From positions 186,001 to 250,000 of the forward strand of contig NZ_AP023189.1 in NCBI RefSeq assembly GCF_012767755.2: 64,000 nt of DNA, read 5' to 3'. Of the stretch, positions 1-11,693 are shown piece by piece. The stretch is from Pseudomonas tohonis. Its GTDB lineage: Bacteria; Pseudomonadota; Gammaproteobacteria; Pseudomonadales; Pseudomonadaceae. Positions within the stretch are counted from its first letter, which is position 1; every line of letters begins with the position of its first letter. The notes below the pieces were generated by a model. That model had not been told where the DNA came from. It ran no database searches and was given only the letters and a program-made list of their open reading frames with translations. The translations under genes were made by a program, and so were the position numbers.

Positions 1-288
1 CCATTTGGGGAGCCATTCGCGCCAGTTGGGCACCCACTGCTCCCGCATTTTTACTTCAACAAGCAGCGGCTTACGGCCCGTCCGCTCATCAAACTGGACG
101 AAGAAGTCAGGTGGATAGATGTAGCTGCGACCGTTACGCGCAGTAAATGGGATCTGAGCCGGCTGCGCGACAATCGCAACGACCTCCGGATCCAGGAGCC
201 AGATTCGGATGAAATCACGCTCCAGGCCCGACTCGTACGAAACGCCCTGACCGCGGAAGGGCAGCACTCCTGAGAGGCTGCGGGTCAT
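1..288 (-). CDS. tnsA: TnsA-like transposon endonuclease (C-terminus cut by window edge)
   Basis: Reverse-strand frame open from ATG at 288 to the window edge, giving the N-terminal 96 residues. TnsA is the restriction-enzyme-like nuclease that cuts the 5' ends of Tn7-type elements and works with the TnsB/TniA integrase. The three expected catalytic positions are visible: Glu23 in SGLERDF, Asp61 in YPPDF, and the E78-V-K80 pair in LLVEVK. The layout matches the TnsA N-terminal domain. The gene starts about 460 bp from the comM junction and points into the element, as tnsA does in Tn7. The missing C-terminal domain should lie left of position 1. Such genes are called tniC in Tn6022-type comM islands. 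Confidence 0.82.
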   Translation of the reverse strand, partial: MTRSLSGVLPFRGQGVSYESGLERDFIRIWLLDPEVVAIVAQPAQIPFTARNGRSYIYPPDFFVQFDERTGRKPLLVEVKMREQWVPNWREWLPKW

Positions 289-748
289 GGACTTGCTACG
301 GCGGGTCTGCGAGATCAGCTCGCCATTATGGACAGTAGAAGACATAGGGCACCCATCGGCTGTATTGCCAGAGATGCTACCCAGCGACGTGTGGCGAAAA
401 GGCCCAATCTGTGCCCATGGAGGGATCAGAACTAGAGAAGAGGGCGAAAAACTGCGGGTTTTCGCTAGCCGGAACGCAATTCTTGCCTTGTGTAGCAAGA
501 GCTACGGCATGAGCGTAGACACGAAAACCAACTCGAAAACGAGCTGCTTAGACTCTCTCGCGATGACCTTCATGCCTGGATATGAGCCTGAGACAGATGG
601 CTCCTCGGACATGATCTCAGCTATTTCGTACTTTTCTGGACCTAGTCGCAGCTATTGCGTTAATTCGTCTCATAAATTGGGTATAAAAAAAACGAAGGAA
701 TGCGGGCTCCAGGGCATTTTTGTCTCATCTATTTCGTTTTGCCCTAGA
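289..748. other. Non-coding transposon end region
   Basis: About 460 bp between the tnsA start and the comM junction. An open frame runs through it in phase with comM, but its residues resemble no protein and its base composition is more AT-rich than comM, so I treat it as chance read-through. Apart from the repeats at 615-740 I see no other structure. Confidence 0.6.
615..740. repeat. TnsB-like binding repeats at the transposon end
   Basis: Three direct copies of a motif close to TCNCANCTATTKCGT lie at 615-630, 646-661 and 723-738. A weaker copy, sharing GTCTCAT and ATT at the same spacing, lies at 667-682. On the minus strand the core reads ACGAAATAGMTGAGA, which resembles the remembered Tn7 TnsB site core ACAAAATAGTTGGGA. 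The repeats sit between tnsA and the comM junction with spacings of about 20-56 bp, as in a transpososome-assembly end. No gene explains this conservation. Confidence 0.65.
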
Positions 749-1402
749 GGCAGCAAGCCAAGGCCCGGCGAGATCACCCTCGCGCATCAGGGCGTGCTGT
801 TCCTCGACGAGTTGCCCGAGTTCGATCGCAAGGTGCTCGAAGTGCTCAGGGAGCCCCTGGAAAGCGGCGAGATCGTCATCGCCCGCGCCAACGACCGTGT
901 GCGCTTCCCCGCGCGCTTCCAGCTGGTCGCCGCGATGAACCCCTGTCCCTGCGGCTACCTGGGCGACAGCGCCAACCGCTGCCGCTGCACGCCCGAACAG
1001 ATCCAGCGCTACCGCGCCAAGCTCTCCGGCCCGCTGCTCGATCGCATCGACCTGCACCTGACTGTCGCCCGCGAAGCCACGTCGCTGGACGACCCGCCTC
1101 CCGGTGGCCAGGACAGCGCCAGCGCCGCCGCCGACGTGGCCCGCGCCCGCCAGCGCCAGCTCGATCGCCAGGGCTGCGCCAACGCCTTCCTCGATCTCCA
1201 GGGCCTGCGTCGCCATTGCCCGCTGCCCGAGGAGGACCGCCGCTGGCTGGAGGGTGCCTGCGAGCGCCTCGGCCTGTCGCTGCGGGCCGCACACCGCATC
1301 ATCAAGGTCGCCCGCACGCTCGCCGACCTGGAAGACACCGAGGCCGTCGCCCGCCACCACCTCGCCGAGGCACTGCAGTACCGTCCCTCCTCGGAGCCCT
1401 GA
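749..1402 (+). pseudogene. comM: comM, 3' remnant (Mg-chelatase-like AAA+ helicase)
   Basis: ComM is a hexameric AAA+ branch-migration helicase used in natural transformation; full-length proteins are about 500 residues. Only the last 217 or so remain here, beginning at GSKPRPGEI, just before the Walker B block LFLDELPEF. Also present are the NPCPCG zinc-type motif, the LLDRIDLH sensor segment and the C-terminal lid domain with RIIKVARTLADLE. The N-terminal half with Walker A is missing, replaced by the transposon end. The upstream half is expected on the far side of the element. Without a native start or ATPase P-loop this piece cannot be functional. Confidence 0.9.
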
Positions 1403-1492
1403 GCCGGCAAAGCAGGGAAACACTTGCCCCCAGGTGCCCGCCGGGGCCGATGGCATACTGCGGCCCCACCCGCCCAGCCCAGGTCCCGCGCG

Positions 1493-2299
1493 ATGAACAG
1501 CCTGCAACTCGGCCCCCTGGCCATTTCCTCCGCACAAGCCCTGTTCTACCTGGGCTTCTTTGCCGCGCTCGCCTGCGGCTGGTGGCAGGGCCGCCGACGC
1601 GGAGGCAATCCCGAGCCCGTGCTGTTCGCCATGCTCTTGGCCGGCGTGCTGGCGGCGCGACTCGCCTTCGTCGCCCTCTACTTCGCCGAGTACCGCAGCG
1701 AACCCTGGCGCATGCTGGACATCCGCGATGGCGGCTTCCTGTTGCTTCCCGGGCTGGCGATGGCAGCGCTGGTGGGGTTCCTGCATGCCCGCCGCCAGCC
1801 GGCCGTGCGGCGCCCGCTGGGCATCGCGCTGCTGGTGGGCGCCCTGCTCTGGGGCGGCGGCAGCGCGGTGATCGCGGCACTGGAGCGTGGCCGGCAACTG
1901 CCGGAGGTGGCGCTGACCGACCTGGCGGGCAGGCCCGTCGACCTGCGCGAACGGGATGGACGCCCGCTGGTGGTCAACCTCTGGGCCACCTGGTGCCCGC
2001 CCTGCCGACGCGAGATGCCGGCCCTGCAGGCGGCCCAGAAGGCCCGGCCCGACCTGCGCTTCGTGCTGGTCAACCAGGGCGAGAACCGCGAGCAGGTGCA
2101 ACGCTTCCTGCGGGAGCAGGGCCTGGACGTGCAGGACGTACTGATCGACGGCAGCAACCGCTTCGGCGCCCTGACCGGCTCCTACGGCCTGCCGACCACG
2201 CTGTTCTATGACCGCCAGGGGCGCCTGCTCAAGAGCCACATGGGCGAGCTGTCCAGCGCCAGCCTGAGCCGGGCGCTCGAGGACCTGGCCGGAAAGTGA
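1493..2299 (+). CDS. TlpA-like membrane thiol-disulfide oxidoreductase
   Basis: 268 residues. The first 130 or so hold several hydrophobic helices, resembling the diacylglyceryl-transferase-like membrane module found fused to some thioredoxins. Residues about 135-268 are a TlpA/ResA thioredoxin fold with the redox motif WCPPC (Cys168, Cys171) and the cis-Pro loop YGLPTT. The domain most likely faces the periplasm and reduces or exchanges disulfides there, for example in cytochrome c maturation; the substrate is unknown. I chose the ATG at 1493 because upstream residues are GC-rich filler and the membrane helix begins right after it. A strong terminator follows at 2324-2350. Confidence 0.8.
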   Translation: MNSLQLGPLAISSAQALFYLGFFAALACGWWQGRRRGGNPEPVLFAMLLAGVLAARLAFVALYFAEYRSEPWRMLDIRDGGFLLLPGLAMAALVGFLHARRQPAVRRPLGIALLVGALLWGGGSAVIAALERGRQLPEVALTDLAGRPVDLRERDGRPLVVNLWATWCPPCRREMPALQAAQKARPDLRFVLVNQGENREQVQRFLREQGLDVQDVLIDGSNRFGALTGSYGLPTTLFYDRQGRLLKSHMGELSSASLSRALEDLAGK

Positions 2300-2323
2300 G
2301 CGCCGGCACGACCGGCCCCCATG

Positions 2324-2350
2324 AAAAAGGCGCCCCGGGGGGCGCCTTTT
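2324..2350. terminator. Bidirectional rho-independent terminator
   Basis: A 12-bp stem (AAAAGGCGCCCC with its complement) flanked by A and T runs lies between the convergent TlpA-like and chemoreceptor genes, so it can stop transcription from both sides. Confidence 0.85.
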
Positions 2351-2372
2351 CTCATCGCGGTGAAACCGGGGC

Positions 2373-4349
2373 CTAGCGGAAGCGCCCCACTTCCTGGCGC
2401 AGCTCCTCGGCCAGGCGATCCAGCTCCTGGGCGGTCTGCGCCAGGTTGGCGACCACCTCGCGCTGCTCGCTGTTGGCCAGGGCGATGCTCTGCAGGTTGC
2501 TGCTGAGCAGGGTCGCGGTGCTGCTCTGCTCCTGGGTGGCGGTGGTGATGGCGGCGAACTGCTCGCCGGCGGCGCTGCTCTGCTGGGCGATCTGCGCCAG
2601 GGCAGCGGCGACCTTGGCGTTGCGCGCGAGGCCGTCCTGCATCAAAGCCTTGCCGTGCTCCATGGTGCTGATGGCGCTGGCCGTCTCGTCCTGGATGCTG
2701 CCGATCATGCTGGAGATCTCGGTGGTCGCCTCGCGGGTGCGGGCGGCCAGGTTGCGCACCTCGTCCGCCACCACGGCGAAACCACGGCCCTGCTCACCGG
2801 CCCGGGCCGCCTCGATGGCGGCGTTGAGCGCCAGGAGGTTGGTCTGGTCGGCGATGGCGGTGATCACGCCGACGATGCCGCCGATCTCCTGGGAGCGCTG
2901 GCCGAGGGTGTTGATCACCTCGGCGGTGCCGTTTAGGGCTGTGGATATCTGTTCCAGCGCCGCCGAGGCCTCGCCCATCGAGCTCTGGCCGATGCGGGTC
3001 TGCTGGGCGTTGTCACTGGCCAGGCGCTCGGTGGCGCGCATGTTGTCGGCGATGTTCAGCGAGGTGGCGCTGAATTCCTCCACCGCACCGGCCATGCTGC
3101 TGATCTCGCCGGATTGCTGCTCCATGCCTTCATAGGCACCGCTGGAGAGCCCGGACAGCACCTGGGAACGGCTGCCGACCTGCTGCGCCGAGCTGCGGAT
3201 GTGCGCCACCATGGTCGACAGCGCCTCGCCCATCTGGTTGAAGCTGCGCGCCAGATCGCCGATCTCGTCGTGGCTGGAAACATCCAGGCGCACGCTGAGG
3301 TCGCCGGCGCCCAGTGCCCGGGCCTGTTCCACCAGCTCGCCCAGCGGTCGCAGGCGCTTGCGCAGCAGCCAGATCACCGCCGCCACCGCCAGCGCCATGG
3401 CCAGCAGGCTGCCGAAGGCCAGCTGGCCGCCGACGCTCCAGGTGACCTCGCGGATCTCCGCCTTGGGCATGCTCGCCACCACCTGCCAGGGGCCGTCGGC
3501 GAACGGCACGGCGACGCTGAAGAAATCCTGCGCGCCGTCATTCCAGAAGCGGCCATGGCCGGACTCGCGGGCCAGCGCGGCGAGGGTGTCGCCGATGGCC
3601 TCGGGGCGGTGCACGCCGGCCGGGGTCACCAGCCACTTGCCGGTTTCGTCCATCAGCGCCAGGGAGCCGGTCTTGCCGATGCGGAAGCGCTGCAGGTTGG
3701 CGAACTGGGCGTTCTGCGCGTCGGTGTAGTCGAAGCCGACGAAGAGCACCGCGATGACCTGGCCGCCGCTGTCGCGCACTGGCGTGTACTGGGTCATGTA
3801 GTAGCGATCGAAGAGCAGCGCCCGGCCCACGTAGTTCTGCCCGGACAGCAGGCGCTGGTAGGCGGGGTGGGCGTGGTCGAGCACGGTGCCGATGGCGCGG
3901 TTGCCGTCCTGCTTGTTCAGCGAGGTGGTGATGCGCACGAAGTCCTCGCCATCGCGGACGAACACCGTGGCAACACCGGCGGTGAGGTGGCGGAATTCGT
4001 CCACCAGAGTGAAGTCGTTGTTCAGCGCCTGGCCGTTGAGGTACAGGGCCGGCGGGTTGAGCGCGGCGACCGGCACGCGCTCGTCGGCATGCAGGGTGAC
4101 GCCACTGGCGAAGCGCTGCTCGAACAGGCTGGCCAGGCGCTGGGTGCTCTCGCGCAGGCTGCCGTGGAAGGTGCTCAGCTGGTCGGCGAGCAGGCGCGCT
4201 TCGCTGGCCAGGTGCTCTTCACGGGTCGCGATGTTGGCCTGGTCGAGGGAACGCAGGGCGAAGAGCGTGCTGCCGCTGATCAGCAGCACGAGGATGAGGG
4301 CGAGGGCGGCGGCGAGCTGCCAGGCGATTCGTGACCTGGGCGGGTTCAT
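2373..4349 (-). CDS. Methyl-accepting chemotaxis protein
   Basis: 658-residue chemoreceptor. A transmembrane helix at about residues 10-30 is followed by a large periplasmic sensor of the Cache type (about 35-300), a second helix (about 310-330), a HAMP domain and a long cytoplasmic coiled-coil signalling domain. The conserved hairpin tip, around [20 protein letters not shown], binds CheA/CheW. The ligand cannot be deduced. It is a lone gene, convergent with the TlpA-like gene and separated by about 150 bp from the LysR gene read on the same strand. The start is supported by a short basic N-terminus ahead of the first helix. Confidence 0.9.
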   Translation of the reverse strand: MNPPRSRIAWQLAAALALILVLLISGSTLFALRSLDQANIATREEHLASEARLLADQLSTFHGSLRESTQRLASLFEQRFASGVTLHADERVPVAALNPPALYLNGQALNNDFTLVDEFRHLTAGVATVFVRDGEDFVRITTSLNKQDGNRAIGTVLDHAHPAYQRLLSGQNYVGRALLFDRYYMTQYTPVRDSGGQVIAVLFVGFDYTDAQNAQFANLQRFRIGKTGSLALMDETGKWLVTPAGVHRPEAIGDTLAALARESGHGRFWNDGAQDFFSVAVPFADGPWQVVASMPKAEIREVTWSVGGQLAFGSLLAMALAVAAVIWLLRKRLRPLGELVEQARALGAGDLSVRLDVSSHDEIGDLARSFNQMGEALSTMVAHIRSSAQQVGSRSQVLSGLSSGAYEGMEQQSGEISSMAGAVEEFSATSLNIADNMRATERLASDNAQQTRIGQSSMGEASAALEQISTALNGTAEVINTLGQRSQEIGGIVGVITAIADQTNLLALNAAIEAARAGEQGRGFAVVADEVRNLAARTREATTEISSMIGSIQDETASAISTMEHGKALMQDGLARNAKVAAALAQIAQQSSAAGEQFAAITTATQEQSSTATLLSSNLQSIALANSEQREVVANLAQTAQELDRLAEELRQEVGRFR

Positions 4350-4499
4350 GGGGTTTTCTCCAGTATTTTGCAGGCAAGGCTGGCGAGGAACTTCTGTGGC
4401 TCCTTCGGCGGGCGGCGAGAATACTTGACCGCCCTAGTGAGGTATAGGACGCATCTGCTCAAAGCACCGGAAAAATCTGTAAGCAGACGCCACGCGGTT

Positions 4500-5420
4500 C
4501 TAGCGTTTGAATTCCACCGCCGGCAGGCGCATGGCCGCCACCTCGGCCAGCAGGTAGTCGCGCAGGCGACGCAGGCGGTCCTGGCCGCTGCGTACCTTCG
4601 GCCAGACCAGGTGGTAGCTGTCGCCACTGGGCACCGCCGTGGGCCAAGGCAGGCCGATGCGGCCCTGCTCCACATCCTCGGCGACCATCACCAGGTCGCC
4701 GATGGAGACGCCGTAACCCCGCGTGGCGGCGACGATGCCCAACTCCAGGGTGTCGAACACCTGCCCGCCCTTGAGCGGGATGTCCTGCTCCAGCCCCATC
4801 GCCTGCAGCCAGCGCCGCCAGTCACGCCGGTCCGGCGTCGGGTGCAGCAACTCGGCCTGCTTCAGCCGTGCCAGGTCCCAGGGCCCGTCGGCGGCGGCCG
4901 AGGCCGCGCTCACCGGGATCAGCCACTCGGCAAACAGCTCGACGCTTTCCCACTCGTCGCTGAAGCCGCCGCTGCTCAGCAACACCGCGCAGTCGAAGGG
5001 CTCGTGGTTGAAGTCGACCTTGTCGACGTCCATCCAGGCACTGGTCAGCTGCACCTCCACGTCCGGGTTCTGCAGGCGGAAGCGCGACAGCCGGGCGAGC
5101 AGCCAGCGCATGGTCAGGGTCGAGGGTGCCTTGAGGCAGAGGATGCTGTCGTCGACCCGCAGAGTGGCGCAGGCACGCTCCAGGGAATCGAAGCCCTCGC
5201 GCAGGCCGGGCAGGATCATCCGTGCCGGCTCGGTGAGCTGCAGGTTGCGCCCCTTGCGCTCGAACAGGCGGCAGGCGAAGTGCTCCTCCAGGGTCCGGAT
5301 GTGCCGGCTCACCGCGCTCTGGGTGATGGCCAGCTCCTCGGCGGCACGGGTGAAGGAGGCGTGGCGCGCCGCAGCTTCGAAGGCACGCAGGGCATAGAGC
5401 GGTGGCAGGCGGCGCGTCAT
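4500..5420 (-). CDS. LysR-family transcriptional regulator (GcvA-like)
   Basis: About 306 residues. The N-terminal winged helix (FTRAAEELAITQSAVSRHIRTLEE) is followed by a LysR effector-binding domain with RYDCAV-like and LELG/ATRGYG segments typical of the GcvA subgroup. It is divergent from the MATE transporter with about 137 bp between them, the usual place for a LysR operator, so control of the transporter is likely but not shown. An in-frame ATG at 5435 would add five residues. I prefer 5420 because MTRRLPPLYALRAFE is the common family start and GAGTGG lies upstream. The neighbourhood equals PA5293-PA5294 of P. aeruginosa as I recall it. Confidence 0.85.
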   Translation of the reverse strand: MTRRLPPLYALRAFEAAARHASFTRAAEELAITQSAVSRHIRTLEEHFACRLFERKGRNLQLTEPARMILPGLREGFDSLERACATLRVDDSILCLKAPSTLTMRWLLARLSRFRLQNPDVEVQLTSAWMDVDKVDFNHEPFDCAVLLSSGGFSDEWESVELFAEWLIPVSAASAAADGPWDLARLKQAELLHPTPDRRDWRRWLQAMGLEQDIPLKGGQVFDTLELGIVAATRGYGVSIGDLVMVAEDVEQGRIGLPWPTAVPSGDSYHLVWPKVRSGQDRLRRLRDYLLAEVAAMRLPAVEFKR

Positions 5421-5557
5421 GATGAATCCACTCATGAGTCAAAGTCATGGAAGGCATCATTTTTTTCCCTTTGTGGCGCGGATTCAAGCGCTGGAGAATC
5501 CATCGTCCCTGGCCCGGTGCGTTTTCGGGCTCCGCTCCCCACAAGTGACCCAGACTC

Positions 5558-6946
5558 ATGCCACAGCAGATCCGCTCCGAACTCCTGGCCATTCTCCGCC
5601 TCGCCGGCCCGCTGATCGCGGCGCAACTGGCCAACGTGCTGATGGTGTTCACCGACACGGTGATGATGGGCCTGCTCGGCCCGGCGGAGCTGGCCGCCGG
5701 CGGCCTCGGGGCGGCGAGCTACTCCTTCGTCTCGATCTTCTGCGTCGGCGTGATCGCCGCCGTGGGCAACCTGGTCGCCATCCGCCATGGCGCGGGCGAC
5801 AGCGCCGGGGCGGCGCGCCTGACCCAGGCCGGCCTCTGGCTCGGCTGGGGCCTGGCCCTGGGCGCCGGGCTGCTGCTGTGGAACCTGGGCCCGCTGCTGG
5901 CCCTGTTCGGCCAGGAGGCGCACAACATCGAGGGCGGCATGCGCTTCCTCTCCACCCTGGTGTTCGCCCTGCCCGGCTACATGACCTTCATGGCCCTGCG
6001 CGGCTTCACCAGCGCCATCGGCCGCCCCGGGCCGGTGATGGCCATCAGCATCGGCGGTGCGCTGGCCAACTTCGCCCTCAACTACATGCTCATCCATGGC
6101 TGGTTCGGCTTGCCGCCACTGGGCCTGGCCGGCATCGGCCTGGTCACCGCGCTGGTGATGAGCGCCATGGCGGCGCTGCTGGCCTGGCACGTGACCCGCC
6201 ACCCGGCCTACGCCGCCTATTCCCTGCGCCATGGCCTGCTGCACCCGCGCCTGGACGACCTGCGCGAGCTGCTGCGCCTGGGCCTGCCCATCGGCGGCAC
6301 CTATGCGGTGGAGTCCGGGCTCTTCGCCTTCGCCGCGCTGTGCATGGGTGCGCTGGGCAGCCTGTCGCTGGCGGCACACCAGATCGCGATCATGTCCGTG
6401 TACGTGGCCTTCATGGTGCCGGTGGGCATCTCCTACGCGGTGACCTTCCGCATCGGCCAGCACTTCGGCGCCGGCCGCCTGGAGGACGCGCGCCGCGCCG
6501 GGCGCCTGGGCATCGCCGTGGGCGCCGGCTGCATGCTGAGCTTCGCCGCGCTGTTCTGGCTGGCGCCGGAGTGGGTGGTGGGGCTGTTCCTCGACCGCAC
6601 GGCGGGCGAGTACCAGGAGGTGGTCGCCCTGGCCGTGAGCCTGCTGGCCATCGCCGCGCTGTTCGAGCTCTTCGATGGCATCCAGACCATCGCCATGGGC
6701 GCCATCCGAGGGCTCAAGGACGCCAAGACCACCTTCCTCGTCGGCCTCGGCTGCTACTGGCTGGTGGGCGCCCCGGCGGCCTGGCTGCTGGCCTTCCCGC
6801 TCGGCATGGGCGCCCAGGGCGTGTGGTGGGGGCTGGCTTCGGGGCTGGCTTGCGCAGCGGTCGGGCTGACCCTGGGCTTCGAGTGGAAGACCCTGCGCAT
6901 GCTGCGCCCGCAGGTGCCGCTGGCCGGGGCCTGCAAGGCCCCCTAG
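5558..6946 (+). CDS. MATE-family multidrug efflux transporter
   Basis: 462 residues with about 12 hydrophobic helices in two similar halves, as in NorM-type MATE proteins that export cationic drugs and dyes in exchange for Na+ or H+. Typical segments include LAGPLIAAQLANVLMVFTDTVMMG near the N-terminus and GLPIGGTYAVESGLFAF at the start of the second half. It is divergently transcribed from the LysR gene. The stop codon overlaps the stop of the convergent GGDEF/EAL gene by four bases (6943-6946). Substrates cannot be inferred. Confidence 0.9.
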   Translation: MPQQIRSELLAILRLAGPLIAAQLANVLMVFTDTVMMGLLGPAELAAGGLGAASYSFVSIFCVGVIAAVGNLVAIRHGAGDSAGAARLTQAGLWLGWGLALGAGLLLWNLGPLLALFGQEAHNIEGGMRFLSTLVFALPGYMTFMALRGFTSAIGRPGPVMAISIGGALANFALNYMLIHGWFGLPPLGLAGIGLVTALVMSAMAALLAWHVTRHPAYAAYSLRHGLLHPRLDDLRELLRLGLPIGGTYAVESGLFAFAALCMGALGSLSLAAHQIAIMSVYVAFMVPVGISYAVTFRIGQHFGAGRLEDARRAGRLGIAVGAGCMLSFAALFWLAPEWVVGLFLDRTAGEYQEVVALAVSLLAIAALFELFDGIQTIAMGAIRGLKDAKTTFLVGLGCYWLVGAPAAWLLAFPLGMGAQGVWWGLASGLACAAVGLTLGFEWKTLRMLRPQVPLAGACKAP

Positions 6947-8619
6947 AGGCTCGGCAGGTTGCCCAGCAGCGGCTGGCGCACGCCGAACACCAGAAAGCGC
7001 GCGAGGTCGGCCAATGGCAGCGGCTTGCTGATCCAGTAGCCCTGCACCTGGTCGCAGCCGAACTGGCGCAGCAGGGCCAGTTGCTCGGAGGTCTCGACGC
7101 CTTCGGCCACCACTTCCAGGTTGAGGTTGTGCGCCAGGTTGATCATCGCGCGCACCAGCTGGCGGTTCTCGGGACGATCCTGCATGCCGCCGACGAAGCT
7201 CTTGTCGATCTTCAGCAGGGTGATGGGCAGGCTGTTGAGGTGGACGAAGGAGGAGAAGCCGGTGCCGAAGTCGTCCAGGGAGAAACGCACGCCGACCTTG
7301 CCCAGGGCCTGCATGGTCTGTTGCACCTGCTCGCTGCGGCGCATGACCGCCGTCTCGGTGAGTTCGAACTCGAGCCACTGGGCGTCGACGCCGCGCTCGC
7401 TGATCAGGCGGTTGAGGGTCGGCAGCAGCTGGCTGTCCTGGAACTGGCGGAAGGACAGGTTCACCGCCATGTGCAGCGCCGGCAGGCCGCGTCCGCGCAG
7501 CCATTGCATGTCGCGCAGGGCACGGGAGATGACCCAGTAGCCGAGCGGTACGATCAGCCCGCTTTCCTCGGCCAGGGGCACGAATTCGTTGGGCGAGAGC
7601 AGGCCGCGCTCGGCGTGGCGCCAGCGCACCAGGGCCTCGAGGCCGACGATGCGGCCGGTCTCCAGGCACAGGCGCGGCTGGTAGTGGAGTTCCAGCTCGT
7701 CGCGGCGCAGGGCCCGGCGCAGCTCGCTTTCCAGGTCGGCGAGGCTGCGGGCGCTGCGGTTGATGCGTTCGTCGAACACGTGGAAGGTGCAGCCCTGCAC
7801 GGCCTTGGCCTGCTGCATGGCGATGTGCGCGTGCCACATCAGCGGGTCGGCGCCCTCGTCGGAGCGGGCATGGGCGATGCCCAGGCTGCAGCCGATCAGC
7901 AGGCTCTCGCCATCGACCCAATAGGGCTCGCCGAGCGCTTCGGCGATGCGTTCGGCGACCTTCTCGGCGCGGGACGGGTCGCGGCGGGTGTCCAGCAGCA
8001 GGGCGAACTCGTCGCTGCCCAGGCGGGCGAGCTGGTCGCCGGCAGCCAGCTCGCCCTTGAGCCGCGCCACGACCTGCAGGATCAGGCGGTCGCCGGCCTG
8101 GTAGCCGAGGGCGTCGTTGGCGTGGCGGAAGTTGTCGAGGTCCAGGTGGCCCAGCGCCAGGCCGCGCCCGGCGAACTCGGCAAGGCGGGCCGCCAGCAGG
8201 GTCTGGAAGCCCTGGCGATTGGCGATGCCGGTGAGCGGGTCCTGCTCGGCCAGGCTGTGCAGGGTGTCCTGCAGGGTGCGGCGCTCGCGCAGGTAGCGCA
8301 GGCTGCGGCGCAGCAGGTCCGGGGTCAGTTGGCCATGCACCAGCCAGTCGCTGACGCCGGCGGGGGCCTCTTCGGGCTCGTGCTCCAGCAGCAGGATGGT
8401 GGGCAGGTGGCAGCGGCCGGGGGCCGGCAGCAGGCCGGGGGTGCACAGCAACAGGCCGCCGTCGGCATCGTCGAACAGGCTGCTCGCGGCTTCCCAGGAA
8501 GGGGCGGTGATGAGCGGGGCGACGCTGCCCAGCGAGCCGAGCAGCTCGCGTAAGGATTCCGCCCAGCCAGGCGTTTCCGCCAGCAGGAGCATGCGCGTGG
8601 GCTCGGCAAGCGCGGACAA
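6943..8619 (-). CDS. proE: GGDEF-EAL cyclic-di-GMP phosphodiesterase, ProE-like
   Basis: 558 residues. An N-terminal segment of about 110 residues resembles a degenerate receiver domain, followed by a GGDEF domain whose signature reads GSDEF and a full EAL domain. The EAL motif (EALVRW), the DDFGTGFSSF loop and the EVVAEGVET block are intact, so hydrolysis of c-di-GMP is the expected activity; the altered GGDEF motif makes synthesis less likely. The position next to a MATE gene and rep matches PA5295, described as the phosphodiesterase ProE affecting exopolysaccharide. Transcription probably starts in the 277-bp gap shared with rep. Confidence 0.85.
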   Translation of the reverse strand: MSALAEPTRMLLLAETPGWAESLRELLGSLGSVAPLITAPSWEAASSLFDDADGGLLLCTPGLLPAPGRCHLPTILLLEHEPEEAPAGVSDWLVHGQLTPDLLRRSLRYLRERRTLQDTLHSLAEQDPLTGIANRQGFQTLLAARLAEFAGRGLALGHLDLDNFRHANDALGYQAGDRLILQVVARLKGELAAGDQLARLGSDEFALLLDTRRDPSRAEKVAERIAEALGEPYWVDGESLLIGCSLGIAHARSDEGADPLMWHAHIAMQQAKAVQGCTFHVFDERINRSARSLADLESELRRALRRDELELHYQPRLCLETGRIVGLEALVRWRHAERGLLSPNEFVPLAEESGLIVPLGYWVISRALRDMQWLRGRGLPALHMAVNLSFRQFQDSQLLPTLNRLISERGVDAQWLEFELTETAVMRRSEQVQQTMQALGKVGVRFSLDDFGTGFSSFVHLNSLPITLLKIDKSFVGGMQDRPENRQLVRAMINLAHNLNLEVVAEGVETSEQLALLRQFGCDQVQGYWISKPLPLADLARFLVFGVRQPLLGNLPSL

Positions 8620-8748
8620 ATGACCTCCCCGGGGTCACAAAACAATGGCTTCTAAGGCCTGATTCGCGTCGTGATCGACGTCGTTCTTCTAGTGCGGTCC
8701 TGGCACATTGCCGCGAACTCTGCGCGAAATGTGAACAGCCATCAACAC

Positions 8749-8766
8749 CGATTGTCGGAACAATCG
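8749..8766. promoter_or_regulatory. Palindrome in the proE-rep divergent promoter region
   Basis: A perfect 7-bp inverted repeat, CGATTGT with its complement around a CGGA centre, sits in the intergenic region between the divergent proE-like and rep genes. It has the size of a dimeric repressor operator. There is no T run, so it is not a terminator. The cognate regulator is unknown. Confidence 0.4.
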
Positions 8767-8896
8767 TACTTGATGAATGGAAATATCCAAGCATGACCCT
8801 TCATCAAGGGGCGCTGCGTCACACTGTTCGGCACACATCGGCATATCCGGGCCGGCCTGCTAGAATGCGCGGCCATTCCCCCGTGATACATCCAGC

Positions 8897-11609
<2,713 letters not shown>

Positions 11610-11648
11610 CGGGGCGCCTGCGACAACGGGTCGCAGCAGCCGGACACG

Positions 11649-11674
11649 AAAAAGCCGCCCGAGGACGGCTTTTT
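11649..11674. terminator. Bidirectional terminator between xpt and cytochrome c5
   Basis: The stem AAAAAGCCG(CC)/GGCTTTTT has A and T runs on either side and stands between two convergent genes. Confidence 0.85.
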
Positions 11675-11693
11675 CATTGATGCAAGGTCCCTG

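Larger units (their letters stand above)
1..748. mobile_element. Tn7-like transposon, tns-proximal end, inserted in comM
   Basis: The first 748 bases are unlike the flanking comM sequence and carry two hallmarks of a Tn7-family end: a TnsA-type endonuclease gene reading inward, away from comM, and repeated TnsB-like sites next to the junction. The comM reading frame resumes at about 749. Known family behaviour: Tn7-like elements, including the Tn6022/AbaR group of Acinetobacter, use comM as an attachment gene. The exact last base and the target duplication cannot be fixed because the other end is outside the window. Confidence 0.8.

Noticed and set aside
287..748. Start of the open frame that runs into comM, as a true N-terminus
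   Set aside because: Its residues lack any family signature, it crosses the transposon end repeats and only by chance is in phase with comM.
725..2239. Long minus-strand frame opposite comM and the TlpA-like gene
   Set aside because: Antisense shadow in high-GC DNA; the plus-strand proteins have clear motifs.
5432..8794. 1120-codon minus-strand frame
   Set aside because: Covers the MATE gene in antisense and the GGDEF/EAL gene in another frame; no protein-like motifs.
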